A DNA stretch of 23,301 nucleotides from Oscillospiraceae bacterium (GCA_020024475.1 JAHHTS010000036.1:1-23301), one strand, 5' to 3'; shown: positions 1 to 7,918, numbered from the stretch's first letter. The notes: generated by a model not told the origin, from the sequence alone. Program-made: numbers and translations.

Positions 1-60
1 AATTCTACCATAGGGGTATATTTTTTCTATTGTCCATTTTTACTGGACCTGTTCAAATAA
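1..60 (-). mobile_element. possible terminal repeat of an IS3-like element (edge)
   Basis: Read on the minus strand from position 55, the sequence starts TGAACAGGTCCAG and continues into AATGGACA at about 31-38. This TG-start, CC, then TGGACA layout resembles, from memory, the outer ends of many IS3-family elements. A hairpin-like GTCCA/TGGAC pair lies at 32-36 and 43-47. If real, the element body lies off the left edge. No transposase is visible in the window, and the opposite end cannot be examined. A chance resemblance is quite possible. Confidence 0.25.
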
Positions 61-92
61 AAGTAAGTCTTTTTTCTAAAAATTAATAAAAT

Positions 93-1280
93 TTATTTGT
101 TGCATTCAAGATAATCCCAAGCAGTTTGAGTTAGACAAGCTGAACCTATAGGTAAACAATTTTCATCAATATCGAAAATTGAAGTATGGTTTCCGTTTAC
201 TATTCCTTTTTCGGCGTTTCTTGAGCCAAGAGAACCAAAACAACCAGGTCTTTCCTGCAGAAAATAAGCAAAGTCTTCTCCGCCCATTGTGGATTTGTTC
301 ATATATATGATATTTTCTGAACCAATAATTTTTTCTGTACTTGGAATAGCGTATTTTTCAACAAAGTCTTTGTCGTTCATAAGAACCGGATAGCCCATTT
401 CAACTTGATAATCAATTTTACAGTTGTACATAGTTTCTGTTCCTTTGCAAACTTCTACAATTCGTTTATGGAGAAGATCACGAATGGATGGATTTAAAGA
501 ACGAACAGTAGCACGCATTTCTACATCATCAGCAATAATATTTTCTTTTGAACCGCCATGAATTGATCCAATCGTTATAACTGCAGATTCAGTAGGGTCA
601 ACATTACGAGAAACAATAGTTTGCAAATTTGTTATAAAATAAGCTGCTACTGCAATAGGGTCAACTGTCATATGAGGATATGCGCCATGGCCACCATGAC
701 CTATAATTTTAAAAACATAAGTATCAGCTGCAGCAGCGCCAGCACCGGCACCATAAGCGATTTTTCCGACATCAATAGTGTTGTTAACATGAAATCCCAT
801 AACAGCATCAACGTATGGATTTTCTAGCGCACCATGTTCAACCATACCTTTTGCTCCACCAGGAATTTTTTCTTCAGCAGCTTGAAAGAAAAGTTTTACA
901 TTTCCATGCATCTGGTCTTTTACAGAGTTGAGAAGAAGGGCAGCACCCATAAGTGAGGCAGTGTGTCCATCATGTCCGCAAGCGTGCATAACATTTTCAA
1001 CAGTTGACTTGTAAGGTACATCATTAAGTTCTGGCATTGGCAAAGCATCAATATCACCGCGGATAGCAAATGTTTTACCTGGATAAGCACCTCTGATTAT
1101 ACCTACAATTGAGTAACCGCTACCAATTTCCTGAATTTCTATTCCATTGTCATTAAGAAATTTTCTAATAACATTACTTGTTCTTTCCTCTTCAAAAGAA
1201 AGTTCGGGATGAGAGTGGAAATCGCGTCTAAATTCAATAAGTTTGTCTTTGATACTAAGAGCTGATTCTTTGAAATTCAT
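93..1280 (-). CDS. M20-family metallo-amidohydrolase (N-acyl-amino-acid / hippurate hydrolase type)
   Basis: The 395-residue protein has the normal length for the M20D amidohydrolases that cleave N-acyl or other amide-linked amino acids using two divalent metals in the cytoplasm. Visible motifs, in order: FHSHPELSFEE (residues 21-31), GDIDALPMPE (75-84), the metal-binding MHACGHDGHTA (98-108, Cys101 and His103), an EE pair in AAEEKIPGGAKG that includes the catalytic base position, GFHVNN, and TMGGEDFAYF near the C-terminus, which normally supplies the last metal ligand. The start is supported by AAAGGAGA eight or so bases upstream and by a good promoter. It lies downstream of the spoIID-like gene on the same strand (134 bp gap) but has its own promoter. 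The exact substrate cannot be read from sequence. Family confidence is high; physiological role is open. Confidence 0.93.
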   Translation of the reverse strand: MNFKESALSIKDKLIEFRRDFHSHPELSFEEERTSNVIRKFLNDNGIEIQEIGSGYSIVGIIRGAYPGKTFAIRGDIDALPMPELNDVPYKSTVENVMHACGHDGHTASLMGAALLLNSVKDQMHGNVKLFFQAAEEKIPGGAKGMVEHGALENPYVDAVMGFHVNNTIDVGKIAYGAGAGAAAADTYVFKIIGHGGHGAYPHMTVDPIAVAAYFITNLQTIVSRNVDPTESAVITIGSIHGGSKENIIADDVEMRATVRSLNPSIRDLLHKRIVEVCKGTETMYNCKIDYQVEMGYPVLMNDKDFVEKYAIPSTEKIIGSENIIYMNKSTMGGEDFAYFLQERPGCFGSLGSRNAEKGIVNGNHTSIFDIDENCLPIGSACLTQTAWDYLECNK

Positions 1281-1314
1281 AATTACTTCTCCTTTTAAAT
1301 TTTATAATATTTTC

Positions 1315-1343
1315 ATTATACATTGTTAAAACTATTTCTTCAA
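1315..1343 (-). promoter_or_regulatory. sigma-A-type promoter of the amidohydrolase gene
   Basis: On the minus strand TTGAAG (1338-1343) is followed by a 17-base spacer and a perfect TATAAT (1315-1320). This places the transcription start about 30 bases before the coding start, so the gene need not depend on read-through from spoIID. Confidence 0.65.
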
Positions 1344-1414
1344 TGTGTTGAAAAAAGTCTGTAACAAGATACAAAAAAGTGGTTTTTTTGCTGATTTTTT
1401 GATTAAAATAACCA

Positions 1415-2395
1415 TTATATTTTTTCAATTTTGGTATTTGGATAGTAATATAAAAGAATTTCACTATAATTTTTACCTTGCTGAGATAATTGATTTGCTC
1501 CAAATTGACTAAGTCCAACACCATGTCCATATCCTTTTGTAGCTATCGAAAATTCCCCGTCTTCTCTAAAAATCATCATGCAAGTAGAAGGAAGATTAAG
1601 AATATCTCTCATTTGGTTTGCGGGTACAAGGTCATCACCAACAGTTACATATTGAGCGTAACCGCTATCGTAATATGTTATATCTCCAAACCAATTTTCT
1701 GGATGTTCTTCATCAATGTTTATATTAGGAAAATTAAGTTTAAGTAGGCTAAACATATCACTTTCTGTCAATTTTTTTATTTGCAAATAATTTTCACTTA
1801 CAGCATCTACTTGACTATCAATAGATACTAGATATGGCAAAGATTGTCCCCATTGATTTTCACTATTTTGAGTTTTTCCACACGAAACAGCGTAATATGT
1901 TGTTAGGGCAGGGGCATTGTCGTATTTTATAATTATATCTTTTACTTCTTCATAGCATCTTTCAAATTTTGCATAGTAGTCATAAAATGCCGTACCCCAA
2001 AACTCGTTTAGCTTGCTTTTTCCAGCATAACCTTTTAGATCCTTTTCACTTATTGAAATAAAGCCATTTTCAAGAAAATCAGGATTATTTGCACAATATA
2101 AATAATAACTATGTATTGCAATCATTTGAGCTTTTATAGCACTTTCCTCATATGTAGCTGGCATTTCGCATGCTGCTGCTCCTATTATATAATCTTTAAG
2201 CGAAATATTTATTTTAGATTTTGTTTCCTCATCATATAATGTTACATTGTCATTTGAGATTTTATTATCTTCTACATCGCTTGTTATATTCTCATAACTT
2301 TTCGAAGGTATAATTCCATAAGTTTTCGAGTAAATTAAAGGCACTAAAAAATTGGTTAATAATAAAAAGATAAATATTCCTATAAAATTTTTCAT
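1415..2395 (-). CDS. spoIID: SpoIID-like peptidoglycan lytic transglycosylase
   Basis: 326 residues. An N-terminal hydrophobic segment (residues 4-22) would act as a signal anchor and place the rest outside the membrane. The SpoIID domain follows: LKDYIIGAAACEMPATYEESAIKAQMIA at about 66-93, in which Glu77 matches the catalytic Glu of the family; AVSCGKTQNSENQWG (169-183), equivalent to the family's SGGxTxxSExxW segment; and the C-terminal GYGHGVGLSQFGANQLSQQG (288-307), its hallmark. In sporulating Firmicutes SpoIID cuts glycan strands stripped by SpoIIP and is needed for engulfment. GAGG lies just before the start. A mother-cell sigma-E promoter would be expected but I could not identify one with confidence. 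Some SpoIID/LytB-domain proteins are not sporulation-specific, so the symbol is probable rather than certain. Confidence 0.85.
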   Translation of the reverse strand: MKNFIGIFIFLLLTNFLVPLIYSKTYGIIPSKSYENITSDVEDNKISNDNVTLYDEETKSKINISLKDYIIGAAACEMPATYEESAIKAQMIAIHSYYLYCANNPDFLENGFISISEKDLKGYAGKSKLNEFWGTAFYDYYAKFERCYEEVKDIIIKYDNAPALTTYYAVSCGKTQNSENQWGQSLPYLVSIDSQVDAVSENYLQIKKLTESDMFSLLKLNFPNINIDEEHPENWFGDITYYDSGYAQYVTVGDDLVPANQMRDILNLPSTCMMIFREDGEFSIATKGYGHGVGLSQFGANQLSQQGKNYSEILLYYYPNTKIEKI

Positions 2396-2439
2396 AAAAT
2401 CCTCTTTTTCTAAGCAAATTGTAATATAAGCTTAAACTG

Positions 2440-2468
2440 TTGTAATTTTTATCCATTTGTATTACAAT
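2440..2468 (+). promoter_or_regulatory. promoter of the unknown membrane protein; decides its start
   Basis: TTGTAA (2440-2445), a 17-base spacer and TACAAT (2463-2468). The -10 box overlaps an in-frame ATG at 2467, so that ATG lies before the predicted transcription start (about 2475) and cannot be the start codon if this promoter is used. The downstream ATG at 2530 has its own ribosome binding site. Confidence 0.6.
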
Positions 2469-2529
2469 GAATAATATTAGATGGTGTAAAACCATTTCAA
2501 TACAGTCTATTATTAGTATAGGAGTATTT

Positions 2530-3663
2530 ATGACATCTTTTTTGAACATTTTATTTGTATTTGTATCAATTATGTTTTTTGCAGGCAGATTATATGAATG
2601 TATGTTTTTGCTTGATGTTGAAACAAATTTTTTAACACATTCAGGTGTTGTTACCACCCCAATTATGATAGTGATTATATTTTTAATTGCAATTTGTTGT
2701 GGGATAATAGTTTTTTCATCTAGTACATCTAATGAAAAGCCAATGAAAACGCCAGTAGGTATATTTGGATTTGCTTCAGCAATATTTTTGATAATAACGT
2801 CAGTGTTAAATCTTATAAAAATATTTAAAGTAACTGGCGGTTTTATTGGATATGATATTGCAATGATATTATGTAGTTTTGGACTTGTTTTTTTCGGAAT
2901 CAATGGAATTAAAGGTAAAAAGAAAGAAAAAGTTCCATTTGTTATGACAATAGCTATTGCTGCATTTATGTGTCTTAATTCTATAATCTTGCAGATAAAA
3001 CCAATAAATGACACAGTTTTTATGTATACAAGTCTTTCAGCTATTACTAACCTTGTATTTTTTATTCTATTATTTAAAAATGTTTATTCTCCAAGTAAAA
3101 CCACACGACGGAGTTTGTATATTTTTAGTCTTATCAATTTTATATTCTCAACATCAGCAATATTTGCCACAATGCTTGGTAAAATTATAAATGGAAGTTA
3201 TACAAAAGAGTTTGTATTTCAAAGTTTATTCCTTATGATATTTGGGCTCTACTCTTTGTTTATATCATTTTATATTCTCCCTTCAAATAAAAAGGAAAAA
3301 GCTATTAAAGAAACTGAAAGTGTCGAAGGATACGTCCCAGAATTTATTCCAGAGTATAAACATGAAAATATGGATATAGAAACAGAAATTTCTGTGTCAA
3401 AAGAAGAATTTCGGCAAATAAATTCAATAAGTGAAAAAACAATAGCTGAATTATTTGCAAAAAAAGATGCTGAGCCTGATAAAAAACAGTCATCTTATTT
3501 TAAAGAAAAAAATATTGATAGAAATGCTATCGATAAGTTCACTAAACAGACTAATGTTGAAAATATTATAGAAACAAAATCTGTGCATAATAATTCACGC
3601 AAATTAGAAGATGAAAGTATAAAGAACTCTCAAAAAGTAGTTTATAAAGCGCATAAAAAATAA
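2530..3663 (+). CDS. unrecognised polytopic membrane protein with charged C-terminal tail
   Basis: I do not recognise this protein. I place the start at the ATG at 2530 rather than the in-frame ATG at 2467, because TAGGAG ends five bases before it while the earlier ATG lies inside the -10 box and lacks a ribosome binding site. This gives 377 residues. About eight hydrophobic segments occupy roughly residues 3-20, 45-65, 77-98, 108-126, 135-152, 166-183, 193-213 and 228-248. They are followed by a hydrophilic Lys/Glu/Ser-rich tail of about 125 residues, probably cytoplasmic, with no motif I know. It is transcribed alone, divergent from spoIID and ending at a shared bidirectional terminator. 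The gene is AT-rich like its surroundings. A sporulation link is only suggested by the neighbour. Confidence 0.75.
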   Translation: MTSFLNILFVFVSIMFFAGRLYECMFLLDVETNFLTHSGVVTTPIMIVIIFLIAICCGIIVFSSSTSNEKPMKTPVGIFGFASAIFLIITSVLNLIKIFKVTGGFIGYDIAMILCSFGLVFFGINGIKGKKKEKVPFVMTIAIAAFMCLNSIILQIKPINDTVFMYTSLSAITNLVFFILLFKNVYSPSKTTRRSLYIFSLINFIFSTSAIFATMLGKIINGSYTKEFVFQSLFLMIFGLYSLFISFYILPSNKKEKAIKETESVEGYVPEFIPEYKHENMDIETEISVSKEEFRQINSISEKTIAELFAKKDAEPDKKQSSYFKEKNIDRNAIDKFTKQTNVENIIETKSVHNNSRKLEDESIKNSQKVVYKAHKK

Positions 3664-3701
3664 AAAATAAAAGCTCTGTAAAATCAGAGCTTTTATTTTT
3701 T
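3664..3701. terminator. bidirectional intrinsic terminator
   Basis: The core stem AAAAGCTCTG (3669-3678) pairs with CAGAGCTTTT (3685-3694) around a six-base loop, and flanking A and T tracts extend it on both sides. It lies between two converging genes and can end transcripts from both. Confidence 0.85.
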
Positions 3702-3707
3702 ATAACT

Positions 3708-4739
3708 TTATTCTAAAGAAGGAAGTCTGCAATAATCACAAAGTTGAATAAATAATTCACTATATTTATTCATGAGAAAATCTGAAACAGAGCTTTCAAA
3801 AAACATATCAGAATCATCTACCATAGGAATAGAAATTGAGTATTTCACGCCTTCGCCAAATTGACTAGAAAGAAGTAGTTTACCTCCAGCTTGTCCAAAT
3901 ATGGCCTTCACAACAAAAAGGCCAATTCCAAGCGATGGATCTGGTTCATTATCATAATAAGGGTCTTTAGAGAAGGCTAGATTGAATATATGTGGAAGAT
4001 ATTCATCTTTTATGCCTTTACTGTTGTCCTTATAACTTAAAATAGCCCTATTTCCATCTTTATAAAGTTTAATTGTTATTTTGACATCTTCGTCAGATTT
4101 AAATTTGATACTATTACAAATAATATTAAGTATAGCATTTTTTATGAGAGTTTGATTTGCATTTATAAAAATATCATTTTCAATTTCTGATTCAAAACTT
4201 ATATTTCTAACAACTGATTTTACACTTGTTATAAGGTCTTCCAACAAAATTGAAAAATCAATATTTGTTGTTCCAGGTAATTCGCCCTCACATATATTAG
4301 CGGCAATAGAAATATTAGTTATTGTCCTTAATAATTTATATGATTGAAGATTGATAACGTCTAGGTTGGAAATTGATTGCTCAAAATCCGTTTTGTTTAT
4401 ATTATGAGCCACAACAGGAATCATAGCAAAAATGCTTGAAATAGGTTCTCTCAATCCAAAACTAATATTTCTCCATGCTTCTGATAAACTTTGTCTATGA
4501 TTTTTAGTTGGAATACATATAAGATTTTGATCATGTTTTGAAAAAATGATTGAAATATTATTTAATTCAGGAACTTCTAAACCTATATGAACAGGTGTTT
4601 CAAAATCATCAATTGTGTAATCTATTAAAACATTTTTTAGAAATCCGTCAACCAGCAGTCTCTTATCAACATTGCTATCAAAGTCAATGATATCGAAGTT
4701 TTTGTCAAGTAAAATATATGGAATGTTAATGTTAAACAT
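3708..4739 (-). CDS. soluble histidine-kinase-like protein with degenerate H-box
   Basis: 343 residues with no membrane segment. Residues 1-80 form an unassigned, possibly PAS-like, sensor region. Residues 82-150 look like a DHp dimerisation helix pair: the H-box equivalent reads SFGLREPISSIF (93-104), aligning with the usual SHELRTPLTSI, so the phosphorylatable His is Phe94. The HATPase_c domain (about 160-306) seems intact: N-box NAILNIICNSIKF (201-213, Asn209), G1 box DNSKGI (238-243), F-box IFNLAFSKD (251-259) and G2 box SLGIGLFVVKAI (269-280). A non-catalytic tail follows to 343. No response regulator gene is nearby. GAGGTG precedes the start. Possible roles are a pseudo-kinase, an ATP-binding scaffold, or a kinase using another residue (His81 and His112 are the nearest). 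Divergent from gap. The domain call is strong; function is unknown. Confidence 0.8.
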   Translation of the reverse strand: MFNINIPYILLDKNFDIIDFDSNVDKRLLVDGFLKNVLIDYTIDDFETPVHIGLEVPELNNISIIFSKHDQNLICIPTKNHRQSLSEAWRNISFGLREPISSIFAMIPVVAHNINKTDFEQSISNLDVINLQSYKLLRTITNISIAANICEGELPGTTNIDFSILLEDLITSVKSVVRNISFESEIENDIFINANQTLIKNAILNIICNSIKFKSDEDVKITIKLYKDGNRAILSYKDNSKGIKDEYLPHIFNLAFSKDPYYDNEPDPSLGIGLFVVKAIFGQAGGKLLLSSQFGEGVKYSISIPMVDDSDMFFESSVSDFLMNKYSELFIQLCDYCRLPSLE

Positions 4740-4972
4740 TTATATAACACCTCAATTCGCTAAAATTCGATTTAATATGATTATAGTTTACAACAAATTA
4801 ATTATAAAGTAAAGATATTATACCCCTTTTTTTAGTAAATTATAAGTTAATATTTAGTGTTCATACTTTACGAATTTAGATAAATGTGATATTATTATAT
4901 AAAAACATTATTTGTATATTTTTGTGAAATAAAAATATAAGCAAAAACATGAATAAAAACAAATAAATTATA

Positions 4973-5001
4973 TTGACAAAGATAGCAGTTTCATATATGA
5001 T
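4973..5001 (+). promoter_or_regulatory. strong sigma-A promoter of gap
   Basis: A perfect TTGACA (4973-4978), a 17-base spacer and TATGAT (4996-5001, five of six). This is the best promoter in the window, as expected for a highly expressed glycolytic gene. Predicted start is about 5008, giving a leader of about 70 bases that includes a small CCTTT/AAAGG hairpin at 5039-5052. Confidence 0.85.
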
Positions 5002-5010
5002 ATAAGCAAT

Positions 5011-5028
5011 AAGTTAAGTTTTTAACAA
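5011..5028 (+). promoter_or_regulatory. Rex-like operator at the gap transcription start
   Basis: AAGTTAAGTTTTTAACAA matches the clostridial Rex consensus TTGTTAA-N4-TTAACAA at 12 of 14 defined positions; only the two outer left bases differ. It begins about 10 bases after the -10 box, so a bound repressor would block initiation. Rex is the NADH-sensing repressor of fermentative and central carbon genes. The Rex gene itself is not in the window. Confidence 0.55.
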
Positions 5029-5077
5029 AGTATTTAAGCCTTTAATGAAAGGTTGTATATATAGGAGGTAATTCACT

Positions 5078-6100
5078 ATGGCAATTAAAATAGGTATTAA
5101 TGGTTTTGGTCGTATTGGTCGTCTTGTGTTTAGAGCAGCAGTTGCTAATCCAGATGTATATGAAATAGTAGGTGTTAATGACCCGTTTATCGCACCTGAT
5201 TATGCTGCATATATGACAAAATACGATACAATTCATGGCCGTTTCAAAGGTGAGGTTTCTTCAAAGGAGGGTACCTTAATAGTTAATGGAATAGAAGTTC
5301 CTTTCTTTGCATTCAAAAATCCTGAAGAAATTCCATGGGGTGAAGTTGGAGCAGATTATGTAGTAGAGTCGACAGGTGTATTTACAACAACAGAAAAATG
5401 TCAGGCTCATATTAAGGCTGGCGCAAAGAAAGTTATTATTTCGGCACCTGCAAAAGATAAAGAAACACCTACATTCGTAGTTGGTGTTAACCAGGATAAA
5501 TATACAAGCGATATGGTTGTTGTTTCAAATGCTTCATGTACAACAAACTGTCTAGCTCCTTTGGCAAAAGTTATCAATGATGAATTTGGCATAGTGGAAG
5601 GACTTATGACAACAGTTCATGCAACTACAGCAACACAGAAAACTGTTGACGGGCCATCAGCCAAAGATTGGAGAGGTGGTCGTGCAGCAGCAGGCAACAT
5701 TATTCCTTCATCAACAGGTGCAGCAAAAGCATGTGCACTTGTTATTCCAGAACTTAAAGGTAAACTTACAGGTATGGCATTTCGCGTGCCTACACTGGAT
5801 GTTTCAGTAGTAGACCTTACAGTTAGACTTGAAAAATCTACAACATATGAAGAAATTTGTGCAGCAGTAAAAGCAGCTAGTGAAGGAAAGATGAAGGGAG
5901 TTATAGCTTACTGTGATGAGGCTGTTGTATCATCAGATTTTTATGGTGAAACACATACTTCTATATTCGATGCAAAAGCAGGTATTATGCTTAATGAACA
6001 TTTTGTAAAACTTGTTGCATGGTATGATAACGAAATGGGGTATTCAAATAAAGTTCTTGATCTTATCAAACACATGGCAGAAGTTGACGGCAATAAATAA
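5078..6100 (+). CDS. gap: glyceraldehyde-3-phosphate dehydrogenase, type I
   Basis: Cytoplasmic enzyme that oxidises glyceraldehyde-3-phosphate with NAD+ and phosphate to 1,3-bisphosphoglycerate. 340 residues, normal length. The NAD-binding Rossmann fold begins with GINGFGRIGRLVFRAA (6-21); Asp35 in GVNDPF contacts the NAD ribose, favouring NAD over NADP. The catalytic SNASCTTNCLAP (150-161) holds nucleophile Cys154, and His181 lies in TVHATTATQ. The inorganic-phosphate loop SSTGAAKA (211-218) and the C-terminal WYDNEMGYSNKV are both present. AGGAGGT precedes the start at good spacing. It is a single-gene unit with its own strong promoter and terminator, about 6.6 kb from the pgk-tpiA-gpmI operon that it joins in Bacillus-type layouts. 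The codon use looks like that of a highly expressed gene. Confidence 0.98.
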   Translation: MAIKIGINGFGRIGRLVFRAAVANPDVYEIVGVNDPFIAPDYAAYMTKYDTIHGRFKGEVSSKEGTLIVNGIEVPFFAFKNPEEIPWGEVGADYVVESTGVFTTTEKCQAHIKAGAKKVIISAPAKDKETPTFVVGVNQDKYTSDMVVVSNASCTTNCLAPLAKVINDEFGIVEGLMTTVHATTATQKTVDGPSAKDWRGGRAAAGNIIPSSTGAAKACALVIPELKGKLTGMAFRVPTLDVSVVDLTVRLEKSTTYEEICAAVKAASEGKMKGVIAYCDEAVVSSDFYGETHTSIFDAKAGIMLNEHFVKLVAWYDNEMGYSNKVLDLIKHMAEVDGNK

Positions 6101-6115
6101 AAATAGTAAATATTT

Positions 6116-6152
6116 GAAAGTCAGGTTAAAATAACTTGACTTTCTTTTTTTT
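6116..6152 (+). terminator. intrinsic terminator of gap
   Basis: GAAAGTCAGGTTA (6116-6128) pairs with TAACTTGACTTTC (6132-6144) over 13 positions including one G-U, with a three-base loop followed by eight T residues. Confidence 0.9.
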
Positions 6153-6164
6153 ATTTAATATGTT
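6136..6164 (+). promoter_or_regulatory. possible promoter of the radical SAM gene, nested in the gap terminator
   Basis: TTGACT (6136-6141), a 17-base spacer and TATGTT (6159-6164). The -35 box lies in the 3' arm of the gap terminator. Predicted start is about 30 bases before the next coding start. The -10 match is modest. Confidence 0.4.
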
Positions 6165-6201
6165 ATCATATTCATTAATAAATTTTTGGAGATAAGTTCT
6201 A

Positions 6202-7872
6202 ATGAAAGTAGTATTATGCAGCATAAATAGCAAATATATTCATTCTTCATTGGCTGTTTGGTATCTTTTTGCCGCAGCCAAAAATATAGAAACTAATCAT
6301 TCGGTAAAAGTAGTAGAAAGCACGATAAACAATCAGGTTGAAGATATTGTTGCCAATATAAGCAGAGAAAATCCTGATGTAGTAGGTATTTCTACATATA
6401 TCTGGAATGTTGATTATGTACATAAAGTGGCCCAAACATTAAAATTGATAAACCCTAATTTGAAAATTTTTTTAGGAGGTCCTGAAGCAAGTTTTGATGC
6501 TGAAAATTTAGTAAAAAAAGACTACGTAGATTTTATAATAAAAGGCGAAGGTGAAATTCCTTTTATAAAATTATTAGAAGAAGACTTCGCAACCGAGCCG
6601 AAAGAGATTATTCAGGGAATTTGTGGTCCATATATAAATCCATATACTCCTGAATATCTTGAAAGTTTAAATGGTAGAATATGTTATCTAGAGACAAGCC
6701 GAGGATGCCCTTTTAGTTGTGGATTTTGTCTGTCGGGAAGAGATGAAACAGTTAGATTTTTTGATATAGAAGAGAGCAAAAAAAATATATTACTTCTTGC
6801 AAATTCTGGGGCAAAGACAGTAAAGTTTGTCGATAGAACTTTTAACTGTAATGATAAAAGAGGAAGAGAGATTTTTGAATTTATAGCAGTAGAAAGAGAA
6901 AAAGGGAACATACCTAATGATGTAGTTTTTCATTGCGAAGTTGAAACAGACTTGTTCACACAGTCCACACTCGATTATCTTAAAACTTTGCCTAAAGGTC
7001 TTTTTCAATTTGAAGCTGGTTTGCAAAGTTTTAATGTAGAAACTCTAAAAGCTGTAAACCGACGTACTGATATGGATAAATTAGTACATAACCTTAAAGA
7101 AATAGTATCTGGAGAAAATATTCATTTGCATATAGATTTGATTGCAGGTTTGCCTTACGAAAATTTCAATAGCTTTGCTAGAAGTTTTAATCAAGCATAT
7201 GATATTCACTCTAATGTTATACAACTTGGCTTTCTAAAATTATTAAAAGGTTCAACTTTGGAAAGAGAAAAAGAAAAATATAATTACAGAAGTTGGGATT
7301 ATGCACCGTATCAAGTAGTGAGCTGTGATACTATTTCGTATAATGATTTATTAGAATTAAAAAAATGCGAAGATGCAGTTGAACACCTGTTAAACAGCGG
7401 CAAATTTCCATTTTCAGTGCAGTATCTCATTGAGAGCACAAAGTTGACAGCATTTGATTTCTTTTATAAATTTGGATGTTATGTTTTTGAGAAAGGAATA
7501 AAAAGCCCATCTCTTGAGAAATACGCCCAAACTTTATTTGAATTCTATAAAGATTATAGTGGTGTTGATAGTGGTGTTCTTAGAGACATGTTGGTAAAAG
7601 ATAGAATAGTTACGGATAACACAGGTAGAGTGTTTACATTTACACATATTCAAGATAATAATTTTAAAAAAATTACCACAGCACTTAAACAAGAAAAAGT
7701 CAAAATATTTGATAACCAGATAGAGAAACTAGCAAAAGGGAAAATAGGCTTTGCTATAATGTATAAAAATGATATGGTTATTATTGCTGATTATACAAAT
7801 AAAAACCCTGTTACAGGACAGTATTCGTATAAAGAAGTACCACTTTGTGAATTTTTATTCAATGAAAAATAA
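6202..7872 (+). CDS. B12-binding-domain radical SAM protein (DUF4080 type)
   Basis: 556 residues in three parts. Residues 1-130 form a cobalamin-binding-like Rossmann domain, with NPDVVGISTYIWN (57-69) and FLGGPEAS (90-97) typical of this fold. Residues 160-370 are a radical SAM barrel with the [4Fe-4S] motif CPFSCGFC (169-176; C-x3-C-x2-C) and a later FEAGLQSFNVETLKAVNR segment. The C-terminal 180 residues fit, from memory, the DUF4080 extension found on clostridial members. Such proteins use S-adenosylmethionine and cobalamin for radical methylation or rearrangement, but the substrate of this subgroup is not known to me. I see no DxHxxG motif, so cobalamin may bind base-off without His, or binding may be lost. 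TGGAGAT precedes the start. No pathway partner is adjacent. Confidence 0.88.
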   Translation: MKVVLCSINSKYIHSSLAVWYLFAAAKNIETNHSVKVVESTINNQVEDIVANISRENPDVVGISTYIWNVDYVHKVAQTLKLINPNLKIFLGGPEASFDAENLVKKDYVDFIIKGEGEIPFIKLLEEDFATEPKEIIQGICGPYINPYTPEYLESLNGRICYLETSRGCPFSCGFCLSGRDETVRFFDIEESKKNILLLANSGAKTVKFVDRTFNCNDKRGREIFEFIAVEREKGNIPNDVVFHCEVETDLFTQSTLDYLKTLPKGLFQFEAGLQSFNVETLKAVNRRTDMDKLVHNLKEIVSGENIHLHIDLIAGLPYENFNSFARSFNQAYDIHSNVIQLGFLKLLKGSTLEREKEKYNYRSWDYAPYQVVSCDTISYNDLLELKKCEDAVEHLLNSGKFPFSVQYLIESTKLTAFDFFYKFGCYVFEKGIKSPSLEKYAQTLFEFYKDYSGVDSGVLRDMLVKDRIVTDNTGRVFTFTHIQDNNFKKITTALKQEKVKIFDNQIEKLAKGKIGFAIMYKNDMVIIADYTNKNPVTGQYSYKEVPLCEFLFNEK

Positions 7873-7876
7873 TTGT

Positions 7877-7889
7877 TTTGAATATCAAA
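7877..7889 (+). promoter_or_regulatory. FabT-like operator site 1
   Basis: TTTGAATATCAAA begins four bases after the radical SAM stop codon. It matches the core of the published streptococcal FabT site (TTTGATTATCAAA) at 12 of 13 positions and is extended to TTTTGAATATCAAAA. Site 2 carries the exact reverse complement. Confidence 0.6.
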
Positions 7890-7918
7890 ATTTTCATGAT
7901 TTTAACATAATTCGATAA

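Larger units (their letters stand above)
4740..5077. other. intergenic region between the kinase-like gene and gap
   Basis: This 338-base AT-rich stretch has no convincing coding sequence. Its right half holds the gap promoter and Rex-like site. On the minus side several TATAAT boxes (for example within GGGGTATAAT on the minus strand near 4817-4826) could serve the kinase-like gene, but none has a good -35 partner. Confidence 0.6.

Noticed and set aside
32..47. GTCCA/TGGAC stem as a terminator for the amidohydrolase gene
   Set aside because: No T tract follows on either strand.
1365..1390. A-tract/T-tract pair as a terminator after spoIID
   Set aside because: The stem would be A-T only around GTGG; too weak to support.
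1255..1530. 91-codon minus-strand frame between the amidohydrolase and spoIID
   Set aside because: It overlaps the ends of both genes and the amidohydrolase promoter, and resembles nothing.
2396..2530. Sigma-E promoter for the spoIID-like gene
   Set aside because: I looked for a CATACTAT-like -10 and ATATT-like -35 on the minus strand; only poor partial matches were found.
2292..3014. 240-codon minus-strand frame opposite the membrane protein gene
   Set aside because: It is antisense to well-supported coding sequence, has no ribosome binding site and runs into spoIID; its Ile-rich product is the mirror of an AT-rich membrane gene.
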